A model generated the notes under the pieces. It saw only the letters and a program-made list of their open reading frames with translations, was not told where the DNA came from and searched no databases. The position numbers were made by a program, and so were the translations under genes. DNA of 64,000 nucleotides from Fen-1245 sp963835535 (GTDB lineage Bacteria > Gemmatimonadota > Gemmatimonadetes > Gemmatimonadales > JACORV01), in NCBI GenBank assembly GCA_963835535.1, contig CAWIFL010000003.1:1-64000 (forward strand), written 5' to 3'. The stretch's first letter is position 1. Each line of letters starts with the position of its first letter. Shown here one piece after another: positions 7,609-16,356 of this stretch.

Positions 7609-9066
7609 ATGTTCGAACAGGCTTTCAAGAACATCGATGACGTTCTGCGGAAAGAGGCGGGATGCACGACAGAGCTCGATTACACCGAGCAGACGTCGTG
7701 GCTGCTGTTCCTGAAATACCTCGACGCATTGGAGCAGGACCTTGCTGATGAGGCTGCGCTAAAGCGGAACAAGTACAGCTATATCCTCGACAAGCCCTAT
7801 CGCTGGGACAGTTGGGCGGCGCCCAAGAAGGAGGACGGCACGCTCGACCATGACACGGCCCTGACGGGCGACGACCTCCGCGACTTCGTCACTCAGAAGC
7901 TCTTCCCGTACCTACTCGGTTTCAAGCAGAGGGCGAGCGGACCGAACACCATCGAGTACAAGATTGGTGAAATCTTCGGGGAGATTAAGAACAAAATCTC
8001 CAGCGGCTACAACCTGCGCGAGATCATCGACCACATTGACCAGCTGCGCTTCCGCTCCCAGACCGAGAAGCACGAACTCTCACATCTGTATGAAGCCAAG
8101 ATCAGGAACATGGGCAACGCCGGACGCAACGGCGGTGAGTACTACACTCCCCGCCCGCTCATCCGCGCCATCGTCCAAGTCGTGCAGCCCAAGATCGGCG
8201 AACGCATCTATGATGGCGCCGTTGGTTCGGCAGGCTTCTTGTGCGAATCTTATGAGTACCTAAAGAAGGCACATCCCAAGCGCACCACCGCGCAGGACCG
8301 CATCCTTCAGGAGCGCACATTCTACGGCAAGGAGAAGAAGTCCCTCGCCTACGTCATTGGCATCATGAACATGATCCTGCACGGCATCGAGGCGCCCAAT
8401 ATCCTGCACACCAATACGCTCACGGAGAACCTCGCCGACGTTCAGGACAAGGACCGCTACGACGTGGTGATGGCCAACCCGCCCTTTGGGGGCAAAGAGC
8501 GCCAGGAGGTCCAGCAGAACTTCCCCATCCGCACCGGCGAGACTGCGTTCCTGTTCCTCCAACACTTCATCAAGATGCTCAAGGCCGGCGGACGCGGTGG
8601 TGTAGTCATTAAGAACACGTTCCTCTCTAACACCGACAACGCTTCGGTGAGCCTGCGCAAGCTTCTGCTCGAGAGCTGCAACCTGCACACGGTGCTTGAC
8701 TGCCCCAGCGGAGTGTTCCAAGGGGCGGGAGTCAAGACGGTCGTGCTGTTCTTCGAGAAAGGGGCGCCGACGCGCAAGGTCTGGTTCTACCAGCTTGACC
8801 CTGGGCGCAACCTTGGCAAGACCAACCCACTCAACGACGATGACCTCGTCGAGTTCGTGAAGCTGCAACGGAACTTTGCCGACTCACCCAAGAGCTGGAG
8901 CGTGGACACCCGAACCGTTGCCCAGGCCACATTCGATCTCTCCGTGAGGAACCCGAACAACGGTGGGGAAATCACCCGCCGCAGCCCGCAAGACATCCTG
9001 GACGAGATCGCCGCGCTGGACGCCAAGAGCGCGGAGGTGCTTGGGAATATCCGGCGCATACTATGA
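7609..9066 (+). CDS. hsdM: Type I restriction-modification methyltransferase subunit
   Basis: A 485-residue adenine-N6 methyltransferase of the HsdM class. It modifies the sequence set by HsdS and forms part of the restriction complex. The N-terminal helical HsdM domain spans about 1-150; GEYYTPRPLIRAIV follows. The SAM-binding motif appears as YDGAVGSAGFL (about 201-211) and the catalytic motif IV as NPPF (290-293). Length is normal for the family. The stop overlaps the hsdS start by four bases. The 214-base upstream region holds the shared promoter-like motif and a hairpin. Confidence 0.95.
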   Translation: MFEQAFKNIDDVLRKEAGCTTELDYTEQTSWLLFLKYLDALEQDLADEAALKRNKYSYILDKPYRWDSWAAPKKEDGTLDHDTALTGDDLRDFVTQKLFPYLLGFKQRASGPNTIEYKIGEIFGEIKNKISSGYNLREIIDHIDQLRFRSQTEKHELSHLYEAKIRNMGNAGRNGGEYYTPRPLIRAIVQVVQPKIGERIYDGAVGSAGFLCESYEYLKKAHPKRTTAQDRILQERTFYGKEKKSLAYVIGIMNMILHGIEAPNILHTNTLTENLADVQDKDRYDVVMANPPFGGKERQEVQQNFPIRTGETAFLFLQHFIKMLKAGGRGGVVIKNTFLSNTDNASVSLRKLLLESCNLHTVLDCPSGVFQGAGVKTVVLFFEKGAPTRKVWFYQLDPGRNLGKTNPLNDDDLVEFVKLQRNFADSPKSWSVDTRTVAQATFDLSVRNPNNGGEITRRSPQDILDEIAALDAKSAEVLGNIRRIL

Positions 9067-10187
9067 GGGCCGCTTGGAAAGCCAAGCCGCTCGGAGAGGT
9101 TCTTCGGCTTGAGTATGGGAAGCCTCTTGACGATCGCGATCGGAAGCCGCACGGGCTGTATCCGATATATGGTGCCAACGGTGAGATAGGCCGGACCGAC
9201 AAGTTCTATTTCGACGAACCGAGCATCATCGTTGGGCGCAAAGGCTCAGCCGGTGCACTGAACCTGACCGAGGGTAAGTTCTGGCCTCTCGATGTCACCT
9301 ATTTCGTGACCTGCGACAAGCAGCAATATGAGGTGCGATTTCTCTACTACTTCTTGCTGACGCTCGACTTACCGAGTCTGGCGAGAGGCGTGAAGCCTGG
9401 CATCAACCGCAACGAAGTGTACTCCCTGGTCGCCAATGTTCCTGCACTCCCCGAGCAGCGGCGGATTGCCCGCACCCTCGACGAAGCGCTTGAGGGTGTC
9501 GCCACTGCAAAGGCCAACGCCGAGAACAACCTCCACAACGCCCGCGCCCTGTTCCAGAGTCGCCTCCAATCTGTTCTAACCCAGCGTAACGGCGGGTGGG
9601 TGGAGAAGAGCTTGGGCGAGATGTGCAGCATTGCGCGCGGCGGCTCGCCGAGGCCAATCAAGAAGTTCCTAACTTCTGACCCACAGGGAATCAACTGGAT
9701 TAAGATTGGCGACGCGACAGCGAGCGGCAAGTACATCTACACGACCGCGGAGAAGATCATACGCGCTGGAGCCAAGCGCTCGCGCATCGTTCGTGACGGC
9801 GACTTTCTGCTTTCCAATTCCATGAGTTTCGGGCGTCCGTACATCATGCGCACAACCGGGTGTGTCCACGACGGGTGGCTTGTCTTGAGCGGCTACGCGT
9901 CGTGCCTTGACCAGGACTACCTGTACTACGTCCTCGGTTCCCCGCTTGTCTACCAGCAATTCGACTCTTTGGCTGCTGGCTCAACAGTAAGGAACCTCAA
10001 CATCGAGTTGGCTAGTCGAGTCCGAGTCCCCGTCCCACCACTCGCGCGTCAGCGAACCATTTCTCAGGAACTGGGCATTCTCTTCTCCGAAACCGAGCAC
10101 CTCGAGTCCTTGTACCAGCGCAAGCTTGACGCGCTGGATGCGTTGAAGAGCTCGCTGCTGCACGAAGCCTTCACGGGTGATCTGTAA
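9063..10187 (+). CDS. hsdS: Type I restriction-modification specificity subunit
   Basis: A 374-residue HsdS with the usual two-repeat layout. A first target-recognition domain (KPLGEVLRLEYGKPL to about 130) is followed by a conserved helix (LPEQRRIARTLDEALEGVATA). A second domain starts with KSLGEMCSIARGGSPRP and ends with a second helix (LARQRTISQELGILFSE). The two half-domains would read the two parts of a bipartite target. ATG overlaps the hsdM stop, which shows coupling. The DNA target itself cannot be inferred. Confidence 0.93.
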   Translation: MRAAWKAKPLGEVLRLEYGKPLDDRDRKPHGLYPIYGANGEIGRTDKFYFDEPSIIVGRKGSAGALNLTEGKFWPLDVTYFVTCDKQQYEVRFLYYFLLTLDLPSLARGVKPGINRNEVYSLVANVPALPEQRRIARTLDEALEGVATAKANAENNLHNARALFQSRLQSVLTQRNGGWVEKSLGEMCSIARGGSPRPIKKFLTSDPQGINWIKIGDATASGKYIYTTAEKIIRAGAKRSRIVRDGDFLLSNSMSFGRPYIMRTTGCVHDGWLVLSGYASCLDQDYLYYVLGSPLVYQQFDSLAAGSTVRNLNIELASRVRVPVPPLARQRTISQELGILFSETEHLESLYQRKLDALDALKSSLLHEAFTGDL

Positions 10188-10194
10188 ACCGCCC

Positions 10195-12522
10195 ATGAAC
10201 GAGGCCGAGACCAGGGCCGAACACATTGATCCCGCGCTGAGGGCGGCGGGCTGGGGCGTCGTCGAGGGCAGCCGCATCCGGCGCGAATACACGATCGCGC
10301 CGGGCCGACTCGAAGGCCACGGGCGTCGAGGCAAACCGCTCACGGCGGATTACGTGCTGGAGTATCGCAACACCAAGCTCGCGGTCGTCGAGGCCAAGGC
10401 CCTGGATGAGGAGCTGACCGAGGGTGTCGGTCAGGCGAAGAACTACGCCGGAAAGATGGCCGTTCGGTACACCTACTCCACCAACGGTCGCGGCATCTAC
10501 GGCATTGACATGCAGAGCGGCAAGGAAGGCGAGGTAGAGCGCTACCCCGCGCCGGCCGATCTCTGGGCGATGACCTTTGCAGCAGCAGACGCGTGGCGCG
10601 ACCGGTTCGCAGCCATACCGTTTGAGGACAAGGGCGGTTCACATCCCAGTCGCTACTATCAGGACATCGCCGTGAAGCGGGTCATGGAGGCCCTCGCAGA
10701 GAACCGGCAACGCATCCTGCTCACACTCGCCACTGGCACGGGCAAGACCTTCATCGCATTCCAGGTCGCATGGAAGCTATTCCATAGCCGCTGGAATCTG
10801 AGTCATGAACCGGCACGCCGGCCGCGCATTCTCTTTCTCGCCGACCGCAACATCCTCGCGAACCAGGCCTACAACGTCTTTTCCGCGTTTCCCGAAGACG
10901 CGATGGTGCGTATCAGGCCGGAAGACATCCGGAAGAAAGGAAAGGTGCCGAAGAACGGGAGTCTGTTCTTCACCATCTTCCAGACGTTCATGAGCGGCCC
11001 ACCGAAGGACGGCACGCCTTCGCCCTACTTTGGCGAATACCCGCCCGACTTCTTCGACTTCATCGTCATCGACGAGTGCCATCGCGGCGGCGCGAACGAC
11101 GAGAGCAACTGGCGCGACATTCTCACCTACTTCGCGCCGGCCGTGCAGCTGGGGCTCACCGCCACGCCCAAACGCAGAGATAACGTGGACACGTACGCCT
11201 ACTTTGGCGATCCGGTCTACGTGTACTCGCTGATCGAGGGCATCAACGACGGGTTCCTCACGCCGTTCAAGGTCAAGCAGATTGCTACGACGCTCGACGA
11301 GTACGTTTACGCGCCCGACGACAAGTTGATCGAGGGCGAGATTGAAACCGGGAAGCTCTATACAGAGACGGACTTCAACAAGATCATCGAGATCAGGGAA
11401 CGGGAAGCCCACCGAGTCAAGGTCTTCATGGATCAGATAGACCAGAACGAGAAGACGCTGGTGTTCTGCGCCACGCAGGATCACGCGCTCGCAGTGCGGG
11501 ACCTCATCAATCAGACAAAGACGAGCAAAGACCCGAACTACTGCCAGCGGGTTACCGCTAACGACGGTGAGCTTGGCGAGCAGTATCTGCGCGACTTCCA
11601 GGACAACGAAAAGACCATCCCAACGATCCTGACGACGTCGCAGAAGCTGTCCACCGGCGTCGATGCCCGGAATATCCGCAACATTGTGCTGATGCGACCG
11701 ATCAACACGATGATCGAGTTCAAGCAGATCATCGGACGCGGCACGCGGCTCTACGATGGCAAGGACTACTTCACGATCTATGACTTCGTGAAGGCGCACC
11801 ATCACTTCAGTGACCCCGAGTGGGATGGGGAGCCGATCGAGCCAGAACCGAGGGACGCGAAGCGGGTATCGGAGCCTCCCAGACCGCCAGTGCCGCGAGG
11901 TCCAGGCCCGTACACAGATCCGCCTCGGCAGAAGATCAGAGTCAAGCTCGCTGACGGCAAGGAACGCACCATCCAGCACATGATGGCGACGACCTTCTGG
12001 CATCCCGACGGCACGCCGATGTCCGCGCAGCAGTTCATGGAACTGCTCTTCGGCAAGCTGCCAGAGTTCTTCAAGGATGAGGCTGCCCTACGCGCCTTGT
12101 GGAGCGAGCCGGACACGCGCAAGAAGCTGCTGGAGCGACTCGCTGAGAAAGGGTTCGGCAGGGACCAGCTGGCCGAGATGCAGAAGATTATCGACGCTGA
12201 AAAGAGTGACCTGTTCGACGTGCTGGCCCACGTCGCTTACGCCTTGCCGCCTCTGACCCGCGAAGAACGCGCCACTAGGGCCAAGGTCATTATCAGCACG
12301 AATTTCAGCAGCAAGCAGCAGGTGTTCCTCGACTTTGTGCTGTCTCATTACGTCCGCGTCGGAGTGGAGGAACTCGATCAGGAGAAGCTCACGCCCTTGT
12401 TGCGGCTCATGTACCACAACTCCATCGCCGACGCACTGGCCGATCTCGGAAGAGCCGAGGAGATTGGGCGGGTCTTCGCGGGCTTCCAGAAGTACCTCTA
12501 TCAGCCACAGGCAGCAGCATGA
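10195..12522 (+). CDS. hsdR: Type I restriction endonuclease/translocase subunit
   Basis: About 775 residues. The N-terminal nuclease domain has ADYVLEYRNTKLAVVEAK, with the D...ExK set at Asp52, Glu66 and Lys68. The motor has Walker A ATGTGKT (179-185), DECH (293-296), LTATPKR and a second RecA domain with QIIGRGTRLYDGKD. The C-terminal part matches the EcoEI-type helical domain. I chose the ATG at 10195, eight bases after the hsdS stop, rather than the GTG at 10177 inside hsdS. All motifs are present, so the system looks functional. Confidence 0.93.
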   Translation: MNEAETRAEHIDPALRAAGWGVVEGSRIRREYTIAPGRLEGHGRRGKPLTADYVLEYRNTKLAVVEAKALDEELTEGVGQAKNYAGKMAVRYTYSTNGRGIYGIDMQSGKEGEVERYPAPADLWAMTFAAADAWRDRFAAIPFEDKGGSHPSRYYQDIAVKRVMEALAENRQRILLTLATGTGKTFIAFQVAWKLFHSRWNLSHEPARRPRILFLADRNILANQAYNVFSAFPEDAMVRIRPEDIRKKGKVPKNGSLFFTIFQTFMSGPPKDGTPSPYFGEYPPDFFDFIVIDECHRGGANDESNWRDILTYFAPAVQLGLTATPKRRDNVDTYAYFGDPVYVYSLIEGINDGFLTPFKVKQIATTLDEYVYAPDDKLIEGEIETGKLYTETDFNKIIEIREREAHRVKVFMDQIDQNEKTLVFCATQDHALAVRDLINQTKTSKDPNYCQRVTANDGELGEQYLRDFQDNEKTIPTILTTSQKLSTGVDARNIRNIVLMRPINTMIEFKQIIGRGTRLYDGKDYFTIYDFVKAHHHFSDPEWDGEPIEPEPRDAKRVSEPPRPPVPRGPGPYTDPPRQKIRVKLADGKERTIQHMMATTFWHPDGTPMSAQQFMELLFGKLPEFFKDEAALRALWSEPDTRKKLLERLAEKGFGRDQLAEMQKIIDAEKSDLFDVLAHVAYALPPLTREERATRAKVIISTNFSSKQQVFLDFVLSHYVRVGVEELDQEKLTPLLRLMYHNSIADALADLGRAEEIGRVFAGFQKYLYQPQAAA

Positions 12523-12638
12523 CACCATTCAACGCGGACTGGGAACCCGGAGCTTCTGCGGCCAGCGGGCGCGCGGGCCTCGAGGCCTGATTTAGCTGGT
12601 GGGGAGTCGCCCGCGCCGGGAGTCCCGGAGGAAGACAC

Positions 12639-13082
12639 ATGCCGCGAGGAAAGAGGGGCCGCGCGGAATCCGTCGTCCACGAAGTGGCAGGCAGTTTTGA
12701 CCAACGCGGTCAGATTGCTTGCATCCTCTGCGGTAAGATCCTTCTCGACTACTCCGACGCCCAGATCGAGTTCGACGGCACGCGCACCAAAGGCATGGAG
12801 CCGGAGCGCCCGCTGCCCCCCGGCCCCGTCACGGTAACCAGGGCGGCCGGTTCGACCCAGGGCGGGACCGTGAAGGTCGGGGCCCTGTTCGGGGCGAAGC
12901 GCTGTACGGAGCTGGAGCCGTTTACGCGACAGGGTCGCGCGAGCAAGCAGCCCAGAATCAAGTCCGGCCACGTCCGCTGCCTGATGTGCGAGCAGGAGTG
13001 GCTCGCGCACCGCCCCGAGGGGACGAAAGAGCTGGAGTGCCCCTGCTGCCACCTCAAGACCGAGGTCGAGGAGCTCGATTGA
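12639..13082 (+). CDS. Zinc-ribbon hypothetical protein
   Basis: A 147-residue soluble protein with two cysteine clusters: CILC (28-31) near the start, and CLMC (114-117) plus CPCC (134-137) near the end. The C-terminal pair resembles a zinc ribbon that could bind DNA or a partner. The middle is basic and Gly/Pro-rich. It has a strong ribosome-binding site (GGAGGAAG) and lies 116 bases after hsdR in the same direction, so it may be co-expressed with the restriction system. I do not recognise the family. Confidence 0.65.
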   Translation: MPRGKRGRAESVVHEVAGSFDQRGQIACILCGKILLDYSDAQIEFDGTRTKGMEPERPLPPGPVTVTRAAGSTQGGTVKVGALFGAKRCTELEPFTRQGRASKQPRIKSGHVRCLMCEQEWLAHRPEGTKELECPCCHLKTEVEELD

Positions 13083-13209
13083 GCCCTCGCCTGGCCGCCC
13101 GCCCACCGGCGTGACAGTCCGGACGAGGAACGTCAGACCGCCGCCGGAACGTACCCGGCTCCCCCGACGTATCCCCCGACAGTAAGGGCCCCAGCGCAAG
13201 GAGCCAAGG

Positions 13210-13443
13210 TCAGGAGCCGGCCGTATCTCCTCTCGTCCTTGGCTGTGCACATGGAGCAGGGCCTTTCACCTCGCCTAGGACCTTTCTGAGCGAGCGACTG
13301 GCCACCGCCGCCCCGTACTGGGCGGGCGGGAGTTCGGACTCGTCCGGCGCGCGACGTGGGCGAGCCGCACCGTACCGCTCCAAGTACTCCTGCATCGAGT
13401 GGATAACGACTGGTTGTGTTGGCGTAGGCTTGTCAGCCGTCAC
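13210..13443 (-). CDS. Small hypothetical protein coupled to the Ntn-hydrolase-like gene
   Basis: A 77-residue protein, hydrophilic and Pro/Arg-rich, with a short helix (SMQEYLERYGA). It begins with GTG overlapping the stop of the upstream gene (GTGA), and AGGAG lies at the right distance. It is therefore translated together with the 436-residue protein. It may be a partner or inhibitor of that protein. No family recognised. Confidence 0.55.
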   Translation of the reverse strand: MTADKPTPTQPVVIHSMQEYLERYGAARPRRAPDESELPPAQYGAAVASRSLRKVLGEVKGPAPCAQPRTRGDTAGS

Positions 13444-14750
13444 GGTTGCGCTCCTGTGCTTCCGCTGATGCCGTAGTAGTTCGCGAAGAAGCTCGGATTC
13501 AGCGCAGGCTGAAAGTAATGCTTGCGCCGAATCCAGACGAGGCCATCCCCCTTCGATACCACGGCCACGTCGATTGGCCCCCCGACCGTCTCGCTGGACA
13601 TCGACACCTTCCTCTTGAACGAAGTCAAGCTGACCAGCGTTTCGGCCATCAGAGCAAGCTCATCCTTGGGCAGGCTGGTTATGGCGCTGATTACTGGAAC
13701 GACGAAGAACTTGCGCGTGAAGGCGTCCGTCTTCTTTTCGAAATCCTCGACGAGCTGCGCCCCTGCTGCCCGCCAGCGGGCCACGAAAGCGTCTCGCTCT
13801 TGCTCTGAGAGCGCCGCAAGCTCCTTGACGATGTGCTCCGGGTAGTCCTGAAAGAGCTGGTGCATGTAGCCGCGTATCCACCGCGCATAGTTCGGCTCGA
13901 TCCCCTCCATGAACGTGTTCACCATTTCGTGCTGCGCGAAAGGCACCACGGCAGCAGTAACCCCGTGCGAGATGACAACGCGCTTACCCTCCTGATACCG
14001 GACCTGCCCGGCCACACGAGATTGAACGGAATACTCTTCGAGCACGGGGTACAACTCGGATTCGCCGTAGCCAGCGACGACGACCCCCGAAACCTGTTCG
14101 GGGAAGATGCTACGAGATAGGAGGCCCCCCACGATCACGTCGATCAGGGGCGTGGCCTCTGCCGGCATGGGAAGCCGGGCGAACACCTGCGCAACCGCCT
14201 TTCGAATAGCCTCCTGGTGAAGGTGAAGTGCTGTGCCTTCGAAGTCCGGTGAGAGGTGCGACAGGGGCGGATTCTGCTGCATCTTCGTTGCTTCTTCCGC
14301 GAGTTTCCGCATCACAATCCCGATGATCTCCGGCTCGGTGAGCTGGCCGCGCGCCTGAATCTCTCTTCCCACCAACTGATCGATCTCGGTTCGCACGAGA
14401 CCGAGGAACCCGGTGACGTAGCTTTCCACCTCCTCCCGCTCACGTTGAGCGTTCGACAAGGCAGGCTCATCTCTTAGGAAGGTGACGAAGTCCACCCAAT
14501 AATCATGGAGCGTATCGAACCCCCGCGTACCAAGCCTCGCCCGATACAGCTTGATCGCAGTTTCCCACGGTGTCTCCATGAACTCCGCCTGCCCATAGAC
14601 CATGATTCCGACCGGCCGATACTTCGACAGAGCGAACAGCTTGTTGACGGTGTAGTAGATCTTCTCCCGCTGCGGCTCGCCGATGCTTACGGCGCTGTCC
14701 GCCGCAAGGGCAACCGCGAGCTTGTTTAGGACCGCAATCTCGGCTGTCAT
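13440..14750 (-). CDS. Proteasome/HslV-like Ntn-hydrolase-fold protein, uncharacterised
   Basis: A 436-residue soluble protein. Its start, after removal of Met, is T-AEIAVLNKLAVALAADSAVS, which lines up with the HslV/proteasome beta start: Thr1, Asp17 in the LAAD position, and a Lys in the TVNKLF segment near position 36 for Lys33. GIMVYGQAEF matches the Gly-rich strand after it. The remaining 330 residues are mostly helical and are not found in HslV. A strong GAGGAG site precedes the ATG at 14750. It lies convergent to hsdMSR and shares a promoter-like motif with it. A peptidase or amidase role is inference; activity and partners are unknown. Confidence 0.6.
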   Translation of the reverse strand: MTAEIAVLNKLAVALAADSAVSIGEPQREKIYYTVNKLFALSKYRPVGIMVYGQAEFMETPWETAIKLYRARLGTRGFDTLHDYWVDFVTFLRDEPALSNAQREREEVESYVTGFLGLVRTEIDQLVGREIQARGQLTEPEIIGIVMRKLAEEATKMQQNPPLSHLSPDFEGTALHLHQEAIRKAVAQVFARLPMPAEATPLIDVIVGGLLSRSIFPEQVSGVVVAGYGESELYPVLEEYSVQSRVAGQVRYQEGKRVVISHGVTAAVVPFAQHEMVNTFMEGIEPNYARWIRGYMHQLFQDYPEHIVKELAALSEQERDAFVARWRAAGAQLVEDFEKKTDAFTRKFFVVPVISAITSLPKDELALMAETLVSLTSFKRKVSMSSETVGGPIDVAVVSKGDGLVWIRRKHYFQPALNPSFFANYYGISGSTGAQP

Positions 14751-14811
14751 AGCTCTCCTCGATCACGCTGCGCCTCGCCAGCGGGCAGACCGCCCGCGGC
14801 GCTCCCGCTTG

Positions 14812-14844
14812 CCCACTATGCAGACGATAACCCAGGGGCGTTAG
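14812..14844 (-). promoter_or_regulatory. Promoter-like motif ahead of the Ntn-hydrolase operon
   Basis: On the minus strand: CTAACG, nine bases, TATCGTCTGCATAGTGGG. It is the same as the hsdM upstream motif (7484-7516) in order and spacing, and lies 62 bases ahead of the gene start. Confidence 0.5.
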
Positions 14845-15079
14845 GGCGGTGTTAGGGTACCTCCGAGGCGCACGGAACGTGACCGGCTGGCGGCTTCACC
14901 CCCTCAGGACTCTGCCTGAGAAGTGCTCGGCTTGATGGACGCCGCGCTGGGGGCACCCTTGGGCGGCGGGTTCATGAAGGGGAAGCTGCGGGGGAACGCT
15001 CGGACCGAGAAGCTGGTGCGTCGGAATGACGCCCCCGCCTCCATCGACACGCGATTCGGTGGTCCTGCGGAAGCTCAAG

Positions 15080-15121
15080 TGCGCCGCCCGTGAATCGAAC
15101 ACGGAACCTACTGATTAGGAG
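15080..15121 (-). pseudogene. tRNA-Arg(CCT) 3' fragment, probable attachment site
   Basis: On the minus strand the sequence starts exactly in an anticodon loop (CTCCTAA, anticodon CCT). It continues with the 3' anticodon stem TCAGT, a variable loop, a perfect T arm (CCGTG-TTCGATT-CACGG), acceptor strand GCGGCGC and discriminator A. The 5' half, including ACTGA for the stem, is absent. This is the usual product of tyrosine-recombinase integration at an anticodon loop. Confidence 0.75.
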
Positions 15122-15258
15122 GCACGCCCCGCAGGACCCGAGATTCCGGCAAAATGTCGAAACAACCTACACGGGACGCCCGACTTGCCCGGTTGCGCCG
15201 GCCATCGATGCCGAACCATGCCGGTTCCAATGGACACACTTTGGACACAACCGCAGAC

Positions 15259-15678
15259 TCAGAGCTTCCCCAGGACAGGCGTGAAGTCAGAAGTACGCGC
15301 TAAACGGATGGCATCATCGGCAAGCTTGGCCTGTGACAGTACGAAACTCGGGTTGTTCAGGTTCTTCACCCAGAACAACTCGCCAGGATCCAACTCGTAA
15401 TCAGACTTGCGACGTGCGGTGTAGAGCGAATTGAGCGTCCCACCGATCGTGGCTAGTGCACCCTTCTCACAGGCAAGGACGCTTGCTACTTCGCCGTGGC
15501 TCGGAAACGCTTCGTCAATGGAGCGCTTCTGTGCGGTACGCACGGCCCTCCGGACCTCGAGCAACACCGAGTAGTACAGGCGGCCAAGTGCGGTACGACA
15601 CCTTGCTGGGACTTGGTACCTACCGTCACCGGCTAATACCGCCGCCAGGTCATAGTAGCCCTTCGCGTCAAACGGCAT
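15259..15678 (-). CDS. HEPN-domain-like protein
   Basis: A 139-residue helical protein with the pattern of the HEPN superfamily. ALGRLYYSVLLEVRRA (30-45) corresponds to the Arg...YY helix, SHGEVASVL carries a His (61), and LNSLYTARRKSDYELDP (82-98) is the R..ADY helix. HEPN proteins are often RNases or their inactive partners in toxin-antitoxin and abortive-infection systems. Here it is the last gene of a three-gene operon, nine bases after the coiled-coil protein. The domain call rests on motifs read by eye. RNase activity is not established. Confidence 0.6.
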   Translation of the reverse strand: MPFDAKGYYDLAAVLAGDGRYQVPARCRTALGRLYYSVLLEVRRAVRTAQKRSIDEAFPSHGEVASVLACEKGALATIGGTLNSLYTARRKSDYELDPGELFWVKNLNNPSFVLSQAKLADDAIRLARTSDFTPVLGKL

Positions 15679-15687
15679 CTCAGGCTC

Positions 15688-16356
15688 CTACGACATTCCA
15701 TCGGGCGCGGCAGGCTCGGTCGATGGTACCCCCACCACAAAGGCGACCCGAGCTAGAATCGCCGGCTCAAAGCGAGCCGCAGCTTCATGCATGAAATCGA
15801 CTGCCGACATCGCCTGTGCCGTGGTCGGGGTGAAGCGCACTTCTCCGGCAGCAGGATCGACTTCCCACTCCCCCGAACACCCAAGCTGGTTGCTGATGGC
15901 ACTCGCCACCTGCCTGATCATGTCCCAGTCAAGCGGGACGTCCACAGCGACTTCGTGCTTCCCACGCAGGCTCCTCAAGGCCGCTTCAGTCGCAGCCAAA
16001 CGATCAGACAGCTGACGAACCGTACGCTCAAGGCCAGCAACGCGCGCGTTACGAACCGCAGCCATACCGGCGTTCTGTTCTACAAAGCCCTCCAACGTGA
16101 AGTTGACCAGCTGGCCAAAGTGCTGATTCCATGCGAGCGACTGATCCACTACTGGGACCTGGAAGTCAATCGTGACCCCGCCGCCGACATTGAAGTTTGA
16201 GTACGAGGGCGACGACTTCAGCGCGTAGTAGCGATAGACCGACAAGTGCGAGGTCAGCAGCTCAAGCTCCGCATCCGGCTCATGCGCGGAGGCTCGCCCT
16301 CGCCCTCGCACCGCAGGCACGTCATACAGTTTCATGGCGGAGATTCTCGCCTTCAT
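15688..16356 (-). CDS. Hypothetical protein with coiled-coil segment
   Basis: About 222 residues, start ATG 16356 overlapping the stop of the upstream gene (ATGA). A beta-rich N-terminal part (about 20-80, with FNVGGGVTIDFQVPV) is followed by a coiled coil around LERTVRQLSDRLAATEAALR and an alpha/beta tail. No catalytic motif seen. It could be the scaffold or sensor subunit of a three-protein system with the HEPN-like protein. An upstream start at 16371 is possible. Confidence 0.6.
   Translation of the reverse strand: MKARISAMKLYDVPAVRGRGRASAHEPDAELELLTSHLSVYRYYALKSSPSYSNFNVGGGVTIDFQVPVVDQSLAWNQHFGQLVNFTLEGFVEQNAGMAAVRNARVAGLERTVRQLSDRLAATEAALRSLRGKHEVAVDVPLDWDMIRQVASAISNQLGCSGEWEVDPAAGEVRFTPTTAQAMSAVDFMHEAAARFEPAILARVAFVVGVPSTEPAAPDGMS

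Larger units (their letters stand above)
14751..15258. other. Intergenic region with promoter motif and tRNA fragment
   Basis: No convincing gene. It contains a GCGGGC/GCCCGC hairpin (about 14781-14797), the promoter-like motif of the Ntn operon and the tRNA-Arg fragment at 15080-15121. A short plus-strand frame at 14935-15093 (52 codons) has no ribosome-binding site or recognisable family. Confidence 0.5.

Noticed and set aside
12519..12590. 23-codon frame overlapping the hsdR stop (ATGA)
   Set aside because: The overlap is attractive, but the peptide is low-complexity and has no known relative; left unannotated.
14935..15093. 52-codon plus-strand frame ending in the tRNA-Arg fragment
   Set aside because: No ribosome-binding site and no family; its end lies in the tRNA-derived sequence.
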